Source: Chryseobacterium camelliae
GTDB taxonomy: Bacteria; Bacteroidota; Bacteroidia; Flavobacteriales; Weeksellaceae
Direction of reading: 5' to 3'
Assembly (NCBI RefSeq): GCF_027920545.1
Contig: NZ_CP115859.1
Location: forward strand, 2,821,001-2,885,000
DNA: 64,000 bases
Shown: one piece after another, positions 24,098 to 33,700 of the stretch
How the letters are laid out: each line of letters starts with the position of its first letter
Position numbering within the stretch: position 1 is the first letter of the stretch
Program-made: the position numbers and the translations under genes
Notes under the pieces: model-generated
Databases searched by the model: none
Seen by the model: the letters and a program-made list of their open reading frames with translations, nothing else
Told to the model about the DNA's origin: nothing

Positions 24098-25690
24098 ATG
24101 GCAAAAGGAAAACAGACTCCACGTCAGAAGATGATCAACCTTATGTATTTGGTGTTCATCGCGATGATGGCCCTAAATATTGATGTTGAGATTATCAGGT
24201 CGTTTTACGACTCTACAGTATCTCTTAATGAAACCCGTTTTTTAACAGAGCAAAAAAATAAAGATATTTTCGAAAAAACGCTTGAGGCTAAAGCTCAACA
24301 AGTTCCTGATACATATTCAGAGCCTTGGGCACAGTATCAAGCATTGAGAGAAAGAATCAATAGCTTGGTAAACGCAGCGGAAGAGGTTAAAGTAACACTG
24401 AAAAAACAATCAGAATTCCGTGACAAAGATGAGAACGGAAAAGATATGGATATCAGCGAAAACTTTTCAGCTCTAAACAATAACGAAGCTACGACTGAGT
24501 ATTTCTTTAATGAAGGTGACGAAAACAGCCCTTCAAAGAAAGCATTAGATCTGAAAGCTAAAATTGATGATGTAAGAAATTATATTGTTAGTACATTCGG
24601 ATCAAATCCGCAGCTTTTAAAATTAGTGGAAAGAGCAAATGCTTCTTTGATCGCTGAATATCCTAAAGGAAAATCTCCAAACGGTAAAACTTGGTTTCAG
24701 AATAAATTCTATCACCAACCGCTTATTGCCGCGATTTCTAACTTAGGAATTATTCAGAATGATGCAAGAAACGTACAATCTGATGCATTGGCGTTAATGT
24801 TACAAGAAAAAGTGGATGCTAGTATCAAGTTTACAAGCTATGAAGCTATTGTTTCTGCTCCTACAGATGTTGTTGCAGGTAATAAAGCTGAAGCAGTTGT
24901 CATGCTAGGTAACTATTCTAACAGTAACAAGATCAGCATCAGTGGAGTTAGCAGACAGGAAAATGGTAAAGGTTTCCTTCCTTTAAATACAGGAGGATTG
25001 GGTGAACACAAAATCGGTGGTGTGATTACACTTATGGATGCTAGTGGAAAAGCTCAGCCTTTCACATGGACTCATACTTATAACGTAATTGCTGGTCCGC
25101 AAGAAGTAAAACTTGAAAAAGGATTATTGCTTTCTGCTGATAAGATGAATGTAATGTATAGAGGATTAGAAAACCCGGTATCTGGATCTATTTTAGGTGC
25201 TGATAATTCTAAACTTACACTATCAGCGGCAGGAGGTGCTATTGTAAAAAGTAAAGGAAATGGTAAATGGGATGTAATTCCTCAAACAGGAAATGTTGTT
25301 AAACTAACATTATCAGGTAGAGAACCTAATGGTAGAACAGTTTCTCAAGTGTTTGAATATAGAATTAAAGGAATTCCTAGACCACAAGGACAAATCAGAG
25401 GAAAAGCGGTAAACTTTATGCCAGCTGCTTCAATCCCTAATCAGGTTGTAACTGCAACATTACCTGACTTTGATTTCCCTGTTTCATTTACTGTTAAGAG
25501 CTTTATTTTAAAACTTCCGGGAAGAGCTGGAACTTTAATTGAAGGAACTTCATTATCTGCAGCAGAAGGAGTTTTAAGAAATCTTAGACCTGGAGATGTT
25601 GTTCAGATTTATGATATTCAGGCAACAGCAACTGGTTTAGGTATCCAAAGATTGAAAGAAATTTCACCAGTAATCATTAATGTTCAATAA
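24098..25690 (+). CDS. gldM: T9SS motor periplasmic shaft GldM
   Basis: GldM has a single N-terminal transmembrane helix (about residues 13-30, LMYLVFIAMMALN) that sits inside the GldL ring. Its large periplasmic part is made of stacked domains that contact GldK/GldN. The 530-residue length and the N-terminus MAKGKQTPRQKMINLMYLVF are typical. The later part contains Ig-like periplasmic domains, e.g. EAVVMLGNYSNSNKI and SGREPNGRTVSQVFEY. It is downstream of gldL by 52 bp and upstream of gldN by 22 bp. Confidence 0.95.
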   Translation: MAKGKQTPRQKMINLMYLVFIAMMALNIDVEIIRSFYDSTVSLNETRFLTEQKNKDIFEKTLEAKAQQVPDTYSEPWAQYQALRERINSLVNAAEEVKVTLKKQSEFRDKDENGKDMDISENFSALNNNEATTEYFFNEGDENSPSKKALDLKAKIDDVRNYIVSTFGSNPQLLKLVERANASLIAEYPKGKSPNGKTWFQNKFYHQPLIAAISNLGIIQNDARNVQSDALALMLQEKVDASIKFTSYEAIVSAPTDVVAGNKAEAVVMLGNYSNSNKISISGVSRQENGKGFLPLNTGGLGEHKIGGVITLMDASGKAQPFTWTHTYNVIAGPQEVKLEKGLLLSADKMNVMYRGLENPVSGSILGADNSKLTLSAAGGAIVKSKGNGKWDVIPQTGNVVKLTLSGREPNGRTVSQVFEYRIKGIPRPQGQIRGKAVNFMPAASIPNQVVTATLPDFDFPVSFTVKSFILKLPGRAGTLIEGTSLSAAEGVLRNLRPGDVVQIYDIQATATGLGIQRLKEISPVIINVQ

Positions 25691-25712
25691 GATTAATTTG
25701 TAAAATCATATT

Positions 25713-26651
25713 ATGAAAAAATATATTAGCAGTCTTTTAGTTTTAGTTTCTGGGTTTGCATTATCTCAGACTATTCTAAATGCTTCTTCTCCAGAAGAAT
25801 TCAGACAAATGAGAGCTGAGAATATGAGAAAAGTGGGAGATACTGTTATTAGTAATAAAGTAAAACCACTAGAGTACGGATTTGTAGATGATAAGGACAT
25901 CTTGAAGAGTATGATGGTATGGGAGATTATTGATATGAATGATAAGATTAATCAGCCGTTTTATTATGATAATCCAAATGGATTATTATCTAAAACTACG
26001 AGATCTTTATATCAGATTCTTCTAGAGGCAGCTCTTAACAAAGAAATTGAAGAAGTATATGATGATGAGAACTTTACAACTAAATTAACTCCTGAAGGAA
26101 TTCAGAAAAAGTTAGAAAGTGTAAGAGTTGACGATGAGCTTATTGAAATTATCAATTCTGGTGTTACTCCAACTGAAGAACAAAAAAAGCAATATACCGA
26201 CTATATTAGAACTACAACAGATAAAGTTAAAGTTCTAAAAATTATGGGAATGTGGTTCATTGACAAAAGGGATGGTCAAATGAAATATAGACCTCTTGGT
26301 ATAGCTGCAATGGGACCGGATCCATCTTCAATTGGAAGAATTGGTCCTGATGGCCAACCTTTAGCGGGTGCAGATGAGCTTGTAGACCTATTCTGGGTAT
26401 ATTATCCAAAAGCAAGAGATATCTTAGCAAACAACTACGTGTTCAACAAAAAGAATTCGTCAGCTGACTTATCTTTCGATGATATCATCAACTCAAGAAG
26501 ATTCTCTACTATTATCTATAAGTCATCAAGTGGCTTAGGAGATGGGGCTATTAAAGATTATATCCCTAGAAATGCTGAAGAACAACTTGAAGAAAGTGAC
26601 AGAATCAAAGGACAGATTCTTGAAATGGAAAACGAATTGTGGAATTATTAA
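25713..26651 (+). CDS. gldN: T9SS periplasmic ring protein GldN
   Basis: GldN partners GldK in the periplasmic ring of the type IX secretion system and is needed for export of surface adhesins and enzymes. The 312-residue protein has a signal peptide, MKKYISSLLVLVSGFALSQ, without a lipobox. Family features include DDKDILKSMMVWEIIDMNDKINQPF (given here as DDKDILKSMMVWEIID), MGMWFIDKRDGQMKYRPLGIA and LVDLFWVYYPKARDIL. It is the last gene of the gldKLMN unit, which ends at a strong terminator 22 bp downstream. Confidence 0.94.
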   Translation: MKKYISSLLVLVSGFALSQTILNASSPEEFRQMRAENMRKVGDTVISNKVKPLEYGFVDDKDILKSMMVWEIIDMNDKINQPFYYDNPNGLLSKTTRSLYQILLEAALNKEIEEVYDDENFTTKLTPEGIQKKLESVRVDDELIEIINSGVTPTEEQKKQYTDYIRTTTDKVKVLKIMGMWFIDKRDGQMKYRPLGIAAMGPDPSSIGRIGPDGQPLAGADELVDLFWVYYPKARDILANNYVFNKKNSSADLSFDDIINSRRFSTIIYKSSSGLGDGAIKDYIPRNAEEQLEESDRIKGQILEMENELWNY

Positions 26652-26672
26652 TATTTCATTTGATTCATATAC

Positions 26673-26700
26673 AAAACCTGAGTATTTTTACTCAGGTTTT
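26673..26700 (+). terminator. Terminator of the gldKLMN operon
   Basis: AAAACCTGAGTA, loop TTTT and TACTCAGGTTTT form a perfect 12-bp hairpin, followed by more T residues. Confidence 0.9.
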
Positions 26701-26782
26701 TTTATGATGCAATCGCTATAGCTGGAGAAGATTAATGATCTGGGCGATTCTCATATTCCTTTAATTAAATGAAGATTTTCGT

Positions 26783-27820
26783 ATGGAAAAAGTAGATTAT
26801 ATAATCGTAGGAGACGGATATGCTGGTGTTTTTTTTGCTCATCAGCTGATTAAAAATAATAAATCCTTTGTCATGTTTTCTGAAGGCAGAAAAAGTGCTT
26901 CACAGGTTTCCGCCGGAATTATAAATCCTGTGGTTTTAAAGAAATTCACTACTTTCTGGAAAGCTCAGGAGCAGATCAGTTTTCTAAAAGATTCATTAAA
27001 AGAAATGGAGAACTATACAGGAAAGAATTATTTGATAGACGCTCCTATTCATAGAATTTTTCATGACGAAAACGAACAGAAGCTTTGGTTAAAAAAATCT
27101 GAGAATAGTGAACTTGTTAATTTTTTAGACAAAAATTTTGATCACATAGAAGTAGTAAAAAATGATTTTAATACAGGAAAGGTGAATCAGTCTGCCAGAC
27201 TCGATGTTAGTGGATTTTTTACAGGTCTATTTGATTTTTTTGAAAACGGATCGAAATTAATCAAAGAAAAATTTGATTATGCTAAAATTAATGCTGAAGA
27301 TTCTACTTATAACAATATTCAATTTGGAAAAATTATTTTTTGTGAAGGAATGGGAGTAAAAGAAAACCCATTTTTTTCAGATATTCTTGTGAATGCCAAT
27401 AAAGGTCATCATATCAAAGTGAAACTATCCGAACCTTTACCGCAAAATATTACCATTAAAAAGAAGCATTTTTTATTTCCGGTAGGCAAGGATTTGTATT
27501 TTTATGGAGGAACCTATGATCGGGAGCAGCTTCACAGCCATGTAGATGATTCTGCAGTAGAACAATTAGTAGATGGTTTGTCAGCATTCTACCCCTATGA
27601 TTTTGAAGTGAAAGAAGTCAGTTTCGGATTCCGTCCTACGGTGAAAGACAGAAGACCGATTATTGGAAAACATCCTGAGCATTCAAATATATTTGTGTTT
27701 AACGGCTTAGGAGCAAGAGGAATACTGAATGGATGTTATTTTTCCAAAGTGCTATATGATTTTGCAGAAAATGATTCTCCATTACCGTCTGAAGTGAATA
27801 TGGAAAGATTTATAAATTAA
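26783..27820 (+). CDS. FAD-dependent oxidoreductase (DAO family)
   Basis: This 345-residue cytosolic flavoprotein starts with the dinucleotide-binding motif DYIIVGDGYAGVFFAHQL (GxGxxG variant with GDGYAG, residues 9-14). It later has SQVSAGIINPVVLKKF, typical of the D-amino-acid-oxidase/glycine-oxidase-like group, and the C-terminal FAD-contact segment FGFRPTVKDRRPIIGKH plus GLGARGILNG. The substrate cannot be told from sequence. It follows gldN after a terminator, so it is probably an independent gene despite the adjacency. Confidence 0.87.
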   Translation: MEKVDYIIVGDGYAGVFFAHQLIKNNKSFVMFSEGRKSASQVSAGIINPVVLKKFTTFWKAQEQISFLKDSLKEMENYTGKNYLIDAPIHRIFHDENEQKLWLKKSENSELVNFLDKNFDHIEVVKNDFNTGKVNQSARLDVSGFFTGLFDFFENGSKLIKEKFDYAKINAEDSTYNNIQFGKIIFCEGMGVKENPFFSDILVNANKGHHIKVKLSEPLPQNITIKKKHFLFPVGKDLYFYGGTYDREQLHSHVDDSAVEQLVDGLSAFYPYDFEVKEVSFGFRPTVKDRRPIIGKHPEHSNIFVFNGLGARGILNGCYFSKVLYDFAENDSPLPSEVNMERFIN

Positions 27821-27823
27821 AAG

Positions 27824-27856
27824 AAAATATCGAGGCTCTTAAAGCCTCGATATTTT
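27824..27856. terminator. Bidirectional terminator between converging genes
   Basis: AAAATATCGAGGCT and AGCCTCGATATTTT form a perfect 14-bp stem with a 5-nt loop and a T run on the plus strand. Confidence 0.9.
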
Positions 27857-27877
27857 TTGATATATGGTAAATTGTGT

Positions 27878-28309
27878 TTAATTGCTAAGAACAAATTTTG
27901 CCAAAGGAGCCATTTTGGCTTTATTAAGAGTAAGCGTATTGCCATTCACAGAATAATTATCTGCTGTTAGTAAAGCTTTTGTAAATGCATGTTCCGTTTC
28001 CAGATCATCACAAGCCATCATGGTAGACATTCCCTGGTTGAATTTTATACGCATGATGTCCGGTTTTATCTCAAAAGTTCCTCCTACGCCGTTGCATCCT
28101 GCATGCCCTTCATATCTCATATCACTCATATTGAGCTTAAAATAAGGGTTGTTTTTTGGGTTTTTAAGTTGAATCGGCTTACCGTTGATTTCAGTAAGTT
28201 TCCATGTTTTTCCCGTGATATCATTTGATGAAGATTGCTTGGCGCTGTTGCAAGAAAAAAGAAATAGTGATACAATAAAAATGATAATGTAATGGTGCAG
28301 ATTTTTCAT
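27878..28309 (-). CDS. META-domain lipoprotein (HslJ-like)
   Basis: This 143-residue protein has an SP-II signal with Cys20 (LFLFSC followed by NSAKQ). The META domain covers residues 32-140: GKTWKLTEINGKPI, FKLNMSDMRYEGHAGCNGVGG, the MMACDDLETEHAFTKAL motif and NTLTLNKAKMAPLAKF. META/HslJ proteins are small envelope proteins; HslJ in E. coli is heat-inducible and linked to novobiocin resistance. No enzymatic role is known. It lies 35 bp downstream of another small lipoprotein gene, and the two are probably co-transcribed. Confidence 0.88.
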   Translation of the reverse strand: MKNLHHYIIIFIVSLFLFSCNSAKQSSSNDITGKTWKLTEINGKPIQLKNPKNNPYFKLNMSDMRYEGHAGCNGVGGTFEIKPDIMRIKFNQGMSTMMACDDLETEHAFTKALLTADNYSVNGNTLTLNKAKMAPLAKFVLSN

Positions 28310-28344
28310 AATAATAAGTTTAAATTGATATAGTTTGGTGTTAT

Positions 28345-28743
28345 TTAATAAGAAGCCATTTTTGTAGGACTGTTTTCTTTTTTATTTTGCTTGGAATGAA
28401 ACAAGACCATATCTACATCTTTTTTCAGGAAGGTAATATTTCCACGGATGTTAGAATATTGATATTCTTCATTGGCAGCAGTATACTCTGGTAATTCATC
28501 AACTTTTTTGATGTCGTATGTTTTACCGTTGAGAAAAACCTTAGCTGTATTTTGAGTATGGTTGAGCACAACTTCCATTTGATCACCGAAATCGTCTACA
28601 AAAGTTGCTTTTGTAATACTGTCATTTGCTATTTCAGCAGGAGACTTTGTTGCTATAGTTTCGTTTTCTTTGGTGGAATGTTTACATGCTGTTATGGTAA
28701 GCCCGTAAATACAGAGTGTTAGAAATAGAACCTTTTTTTTCAT
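28345..28743 (-). CDS. Small lipoprotein, possibly MliC-like
   Basis: This 132-residue protein has an SP-II signal with Cys20 (GLTITAC followed by KHSTKE). The mature part has the strand pattern seen in MliC-type lysozyme inhibitors: TFVDDFGDQMEVVLNH, then NTAKVFLNGKTYDIKKV, a Tyr-rich turn and GNITFLKKDVDMVLF. The SGxxYxxG inhibitory loop of true MliC is not preserved, so lysozyme inhibition is unproven. It is the first gene of a pair with the META lipoprotein. I am fairly sure of the lipoprotein call, less so of the family. Confidence 0.7.
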   Translation of the reverse strand: MKKKVLFLTLCIYGLTITACKHSTKENETIATKSPAEIANDSITKATFVDDFGDQMEVVLNHTQNTAKVFLNGKTYDIKKVDELPEYTAANEEYQYSNIRGNITFLKKDVDMVLFHSKQNKKENSPTKMASY

Positions 28744-29114
28744 AATAATTTGTTTTGGTGTGTTTCATTAGTGTGATTTAAACGGTAAAGTTATCATTTT
28801 TTTAGATAGAAACTGTTAAATTAATATAAATTATAAAGTAATTTTAGATATTTCATGTTGTTATTTCCTTGTAACCCTATGATTTTACAGTAATTTATAG
28901 TCTTTTTGAAAAAAGATCCTATGATATTACATGTAAATAATTGAAAATCAAAATAAAATAAATTATTTTCTGAGAGCAATTTTATATCCTTACAAAATAC
29001 CAATCCTTATTCAGCATATTTAAAGGAGAGTTAAATATTGTTAATGTATGTCACTTATCGTAAAATTGTTTTAGAAAATAACCGGGCCAATACTTACATT
29101 TGTGCCTTCAAATT
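28744..29114. other. 371-bp AT-rich intergenic region between divergent genes
   Basis: The region separates the divergent lipoprotein pair and the small membrane protein gene. A 60-codon minus-strand frame at 28821-29003 has no plausible start context or family and looks non-coding. A TAnnTTTG box for the rightward gene is at 29095-29102. A possible weak box (TAACTTTA, minus strand) lies upstream of the lipoprotein gene. Nothing else is recognisable. Confidence 0.5.
29095..29102 (+). promoter_or_regulatory. Bacteroidetes -7 box with a very short leader
   Basis: TACATTTG matches TAnnTTTG and lies only 12 bp before the ATG at 29115, so the predicted 5' leader is only a few nucleotides long. 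Confidence 0.55.
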
Positions 29115-29504
29115 ATGAGAAACTATATAGCATATTTTTTGACAGGTCTTTTCCTGCTATTCGTAGTGGAAAGCAAGATGAATGTCAAAACTTTAAAAAA
29201 TGACTATAATACTCATACCTCTCATAATGTACCCAAAAGAGCAAACCGCTTAAACCAGACCTACGAAAAACTTTCCATCCGGCAGGCTCCTGATACAGGC
29301 GATGTGTATTCGTTAGAACTTACGGAAGATGATTTTCAATTATCTGATACCTTTCAGGCAGTAGTTGTATTTGCCAGTGTTTTTACATGGGTTTATATTT
29401 TTGGCTTAAAAAGTTTCAAAAAAGTAAAGCCAGCTATTCACGGCTTTTTATCCGGATTTTCCACCGTTAAAAGATTCATTCTGATACGTTCTATCAGAAT
29501 TTAA
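29115..29504 (+). CDS. Small membrane protein of unknown function upstream of the RND operon
   Basis: I chose the ATG at 29115 (MRNYIAYFLTG, 129 aa) because a -7 box lies 12 bp before it. It has an N-terminal hydrophobic helix (about residues 3-20, possibly an uncleaved signal) and a second one (about residues 83-102, TFQAVVVFASVFTWVYIFGL), with a polar loop between and a basic tail. No family is recognised. It is co-directional with the efflux genes, 151 bp upstream of the adaptor gene, and could be an accessory or an unrelated gene. Confidence 0.6.
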   Translation: MRNYIAYFLTGLFLLFVVESKMNVKTLKNDYNTHTSHNVPKRANRLNQTYEKLSIRQAPDTGDVYSLELTEDDFQLSDTFQAVVVFASVFTWVYIFGLKSFKKVKPAIHGFLSGFSTVKRFILIRSIRI

Positions 29505-29655
29505 AAACTCATTTTTTTTAACCGATTTTCTGTCCGTATTTCGGATGGGAAACGCTTTGCGTTGTGTTTGCTGGTAATCATCACACCGTAATTATTCATT
29601 CTTATTACCCGATTTTCATTATAAAACATTAACGATTTATATAAACTCTAGAATT

Positions 29656-30741
29656 ATGATTAAAAGAGTTGTCGCAAGCATTGCGCTAAGCAGTCTTTTA
29701 TTGTTCACAGGTTGTAACAAGAAAAAAGAAGAAAAAGAAGAAGCTACGGTTTATCCGGTTACCTTTCCAGTAGTGATGGATACGGTAATTGATAAAGAAT
29801 ATGTAGCTCAGATCCAGTCTGTGAAGAATATTGAAGTTCGTGCACAGGAAAAAGGGTTCCTTGAAAAAATTTATGTAGACGAAGGTCAGTTTGTTCATCA
29901 GGGACAAACACTGTTCCGAATCATGCCCAAATTGTATCAGGCGGAACTGTTAAAAGCTCGGGCTGAAGTAGCTCAGGCTACTATTGAATTGAAAAATGCA
30001 AGTACATTAGCCAGCAACAACATTGTTTCTAAAAACGAAAGAGCAATGGCTAAAGCAAAGCTGGATGCAGCCAATGCAGAAGCTAAACTGGCCCAGATTC
30101 ACTTGTCATTTACAGACATTAAAGCTCCTTTTTCAGGGATTATCAACAGAATTCCTTTGAAATTGGGGAGTTTGATCGATGAGGGAGATTTGCTGACGTC
30201 TTTATCCGATAACAATGATGTCTATACGTACTTCAATGTTTCAGAACCTGAATATTTATCATACCAGACTCATGCTATAACCAGAGGAAGTAATCAGGTA
30301 GCATTGGTGATGGCAAACGGAGACGTTTTCCCGCAAAAAGGAGAAGTTCAGACCATTGAAGGAGAATTTGATAATGAAACCGGAAATATTGCATTCAGAG
30401 CTAAATTCCCGAATCCGAACAAACTGTTAAGAAACGGAGAAACGGGAAAAGTAAGAATGACCTTGCCGATTAAAAATGCTTTAATCATTCCTCAGAAAGC
30501 GACGTATGAGATTCAGGATCAGAAATATGTTTTTGTAGTAGGTAAAGATGGGGTGGCAAGATCTAAAAACATCAAGGTCGCTTACGAACTTCCTGATTTA
30601 TACGTGGTGGCTTCCGGGCTTTCAAAAGGAGAAAATATCTTGTTGGAAGGAGTTCAGAAAGTAAAAGATGACCAAAAAGTTCAGGTAAAAATTCAGGATC
30701 CGAAAAAAGTTCTTCAATCATTGAAATTAAAAGCAGAGTAA
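29656..30741 (+). CDS. RND efflux periplasmic adaptor (membrane fusion protein)
   Basis: This 361-residue lipoprotein bridges the inner-membrane pump and the outer-membrane channel of a tripartite efflux system. The SP-II signal has Cys20 (LLLFTGC followed by NKKKEE). The domains are in normal order: barrel-sandwich halves (IEVRAQEKGFLEKIYVDEGQ, then IKAPFSGIINRIPLKLGSLI), a coiled hairpin between them (about residues 95-150), a beta barrel (YTYFNVSEPEYL) and a membrane-proximal domain ending VKDDQKVQVK. It is the first gene of adaptor-pump-channel with a gap of 20 bp to the pump gene. No regulator gene is adjacent. Confidence 0.93.
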   Translation: MIKRVVASIALSSLLLFTGCNKKKEEKEEATVYPVTFPVVMDTVIDKEYVAQIQSVKNIEVRAQEKGFLEKIYVDEGQFVHQGQTLFRIMPKLYQAELLKARAEVAQATIELKNASTLASNNIVSKNERAMAKAKLDAANAEAKLAQIHLSFTDIKAPFSGIINRIPLKLGSLIDEGDLLTSLSDNNDVYTYFNVSEPEYLSYQTHAITRGSNQVALVMANGDVFPQKGEVQTIEGEFDNETGNIAFRAKFPNPNKLLRNGETGKVRMTLPIKNALIIPQKATYEIQDQKYVFVVGKDGVARSKNIKVAYELPDLYVVASGLSKGENILLEGVQKVKDDQKVQVKIQDPKKVLQSLKLKAE

Positions 30742-30761
30742 GGCTCTATAAATGAAGCAGT

Positions 30762-33700
30762 ATGTTTAAGAAATTCATTCGCAGACCCGTTCTGTCTATC
30801 GTAATCTCTTTGATTATCGTATTTATGGGAATTTTGTCCCTGGTAAAATTACCGGTTACGCAATTCCCTTCCATTTCACCACCGAAAGTTAACATTACCG
30901 CAGAATATCCGGGAGCCAACAACGAATTGTTGATTAAGTCCGTGGTTATTCCGTTAGAAAGAGGATTAAATGGTGTTCCCGGAATGAAATATATGACTTC
31001 CGATGCCGGAAACGACGGGGAAGCATCTATTCAGGTGGTTTTTGATTTGGGGACCGATCCGAACGTAGCAGCCGTAAACGTTCAAAACCGTGTTTCTTCC
31101 GTTGTGAATAAACTTCCTCCTTTGGTAGTTCGTGAAGGGGTGAAAATTACCCGTGAAGAACCGAATATGTTGATGTATATTAACTTGTACAGTAATGATC
31201 CGAAAGCTGACCAGAAATTCCTTTTCAACTATGCGGATATCAACGTAATGTCTGAATTGCGAAGAGTAAGCGGGGTTGGTTTTGCTGATATCCTGGGAAC
31301 AAGAGAATATGCAATGCGTATTTGGCTAAAACCGGACAGATTAACGGCTTACAGTATTTCAGCAGATGAAGTGATGGAAGCCTTGAATGCACAGAGTTTG
31401 GAAGCATCTCCCGGAAAAACGGGGGAGAGTTCCGGAAAAAGATCTCAGTCATTTGAATATATTCTGAAATATCCTGGTCGTTTCAATAATGAAAAAGACT
31501 ATGGAAATATCATTCTTAAAGCAAAATCGGACGGAGAATTTATCAGATTGAAAGATGTTGCAGATGTAGAATTCGGTTCTTCAATGTATGATATTTATTC
31601 TACCTTGAATGGGAAACCTTCTGCTGCAATCACCGTAAAACAATCATATGGTTCCAATGCAAGTGACGTTATCAAAAACGTAAAAACTTTGATGGCGGAG
31701 CTTCAAAAAACAACGTTCCCGAAAGGAATGCATTATGATATCAGTTACGACGTATCCAAATTTTTGGATGCTTCGATGGAGAAAGTGGTTCATACGCTCT
31801 TTGAAGCTTTTATTTTGGTGGCTATTGTAGTATTTCTTTTCTTAGGAGATTGGCGTTCTACATTAATTCCGGCAATAGCAGTTCCGGTTTCTTTAATCGG
31901 TACTTTTGCCGTAATGTCCGCTTTTGGAATTACATTAAACATGATTTCGCTCTTTGCCCTTGTAATGGCGATCGGGGTGGTGGTTGATGATGCGATTGTA
32001 GTTATTGAAGCCGTTCATGCTAAAATGGAGGAAAAACATTTATCACCATTGAAAGCAACGGAAGAAGCGATGCATGAGATCAGTGGGGCGATCATCGCAA
32101 TTACTTTGGTAATGGCATCCGTGTTTATTCCGATTGCGTTTATGTCTGGTCCGGTTGGGGTTTTCTATCGCCAATTCTCCATTACGATGGCTTCTGCAAT
32201 TATTCTTTCAGGGATAGTCGCTTTAACGTTGACACCGGCATTATGTGCTTTAATCCTGAAAAATAACCACGGAAAAGCTAAAAAAAGAGGGGAAATCACC
32301 ATTTTCTTGGATAAATTCAACAATTTATTTATAAAAGGAGCAGGAAAGTATGAAAAGATGCTTAATAAAACAGTTACTAAAAAAGCATTTACACTACCGT
32401 TACTATTAGCTTTCTGTGCAGGAACATTCTTTTTAAGCAACTCGCTTCCTTCTGGGTTTATTCCTGCGGAAGATCAGGGGATGATTTATGCGATTATTCA
32501 GACTCCTCCGGGTTCCACATTAGAAAGAACCAACCAGATTGCTAAAGAATTATTGAGAGAATCTGAAGATATTGACGGAGTACAATCTGTTTCTTCATTG
32601 GCGGGTTATGAAATCCTGACGGAAGGTACAGGTTCCAACTCGGGTACTTGTTTGATTAACCTTAAAAGCTGGGAAGACCGTAAAGAATCTGCCGCAGAAA
32701 TTATCGAAAAGCTTGAAGAAAAAGCGAAAAATATTCCGGGCGCCAATATAGAATTCTTCCAACCGCCGTCAATTCCGGGGTATGGTGCTGCAGGTGGTTT
32801 TGAACTTCGTTTGTTGGATAAGGCAGGAAGCGGAGATTATCATAAAATGGAGCAGGTAAGTAATGATTTTGTAAAAGAATTGAAAAAACGTCCTGAATTG
32901 GGATCTGCATTTACCTTCTATTCTGCCAGTTTTCCTCAATATATGTTAAGAGTGGATAATGATCTTGCTGAACAAAAAGGGGTAACGATTGAAAACGCAA
33001 TGAATAATTTATCGACATTGATTGGTTCCAACTATGAAACGAGTTTCATCCGTTTCGACAGACCTTATAAAGTCATTGTTCAGGCAGGACCGCAATATCG
33101 TGCATTGCCGACGGATTTATTGAAATTGTATGTTAAAAACGATAAGGATCAGATGGTTCCGTATTCGGATTTCATGCATTTGGAAAAAGTATATGGTCTG
33201 TCGGAGATTACAAGACATAATATGTACAATTCCGCAGAGGTAAGCGGAACTCCGGCGCCGGGTTATAGCTCCGGGCAGGCTATTGCGGCAATCAAAGAAG
33301 TGGCAGACAAAACATTACCGAGAGGTTTTGGGATCGACTGGGCAGGAATTTCTAAAGATGAAGTAAGCCGTGGAAATGAAGCGGTATTTATTTTCTTGGT
33401 CTGCTTGGGATTTGTTTATTTAATTCTTGCAGCTCAATATGAAAGTTTCATTCTTCCGTTGCCGGTAATTTTATCCTTACCAACAGGTATTTTCGGAGCA
33501 TTTGTATGTTTAAAACTGTTAGGATTGGAAAACAATATTTATGCTCAGGTGGCAATGGTAATGTTGATCGGCTTATTAGGTAAAAATGCCGTATTGATCG
33601 TAGAATTTGCCGTACAGAAAAAAGCGGAGGAAGGAATTCCTGTAGCAAAGGCAGCGATTGAAGGAGCGGCAATCCGTTTCCGTCCGATTTTGATGACCTC

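Noticed and set aside
28821..29003. 60-codon minus-strand open frame in the 28744-29114 gap
   Set aside because: AT-rich low-complexity translation, no family, no usable start context; treated as non-coding.
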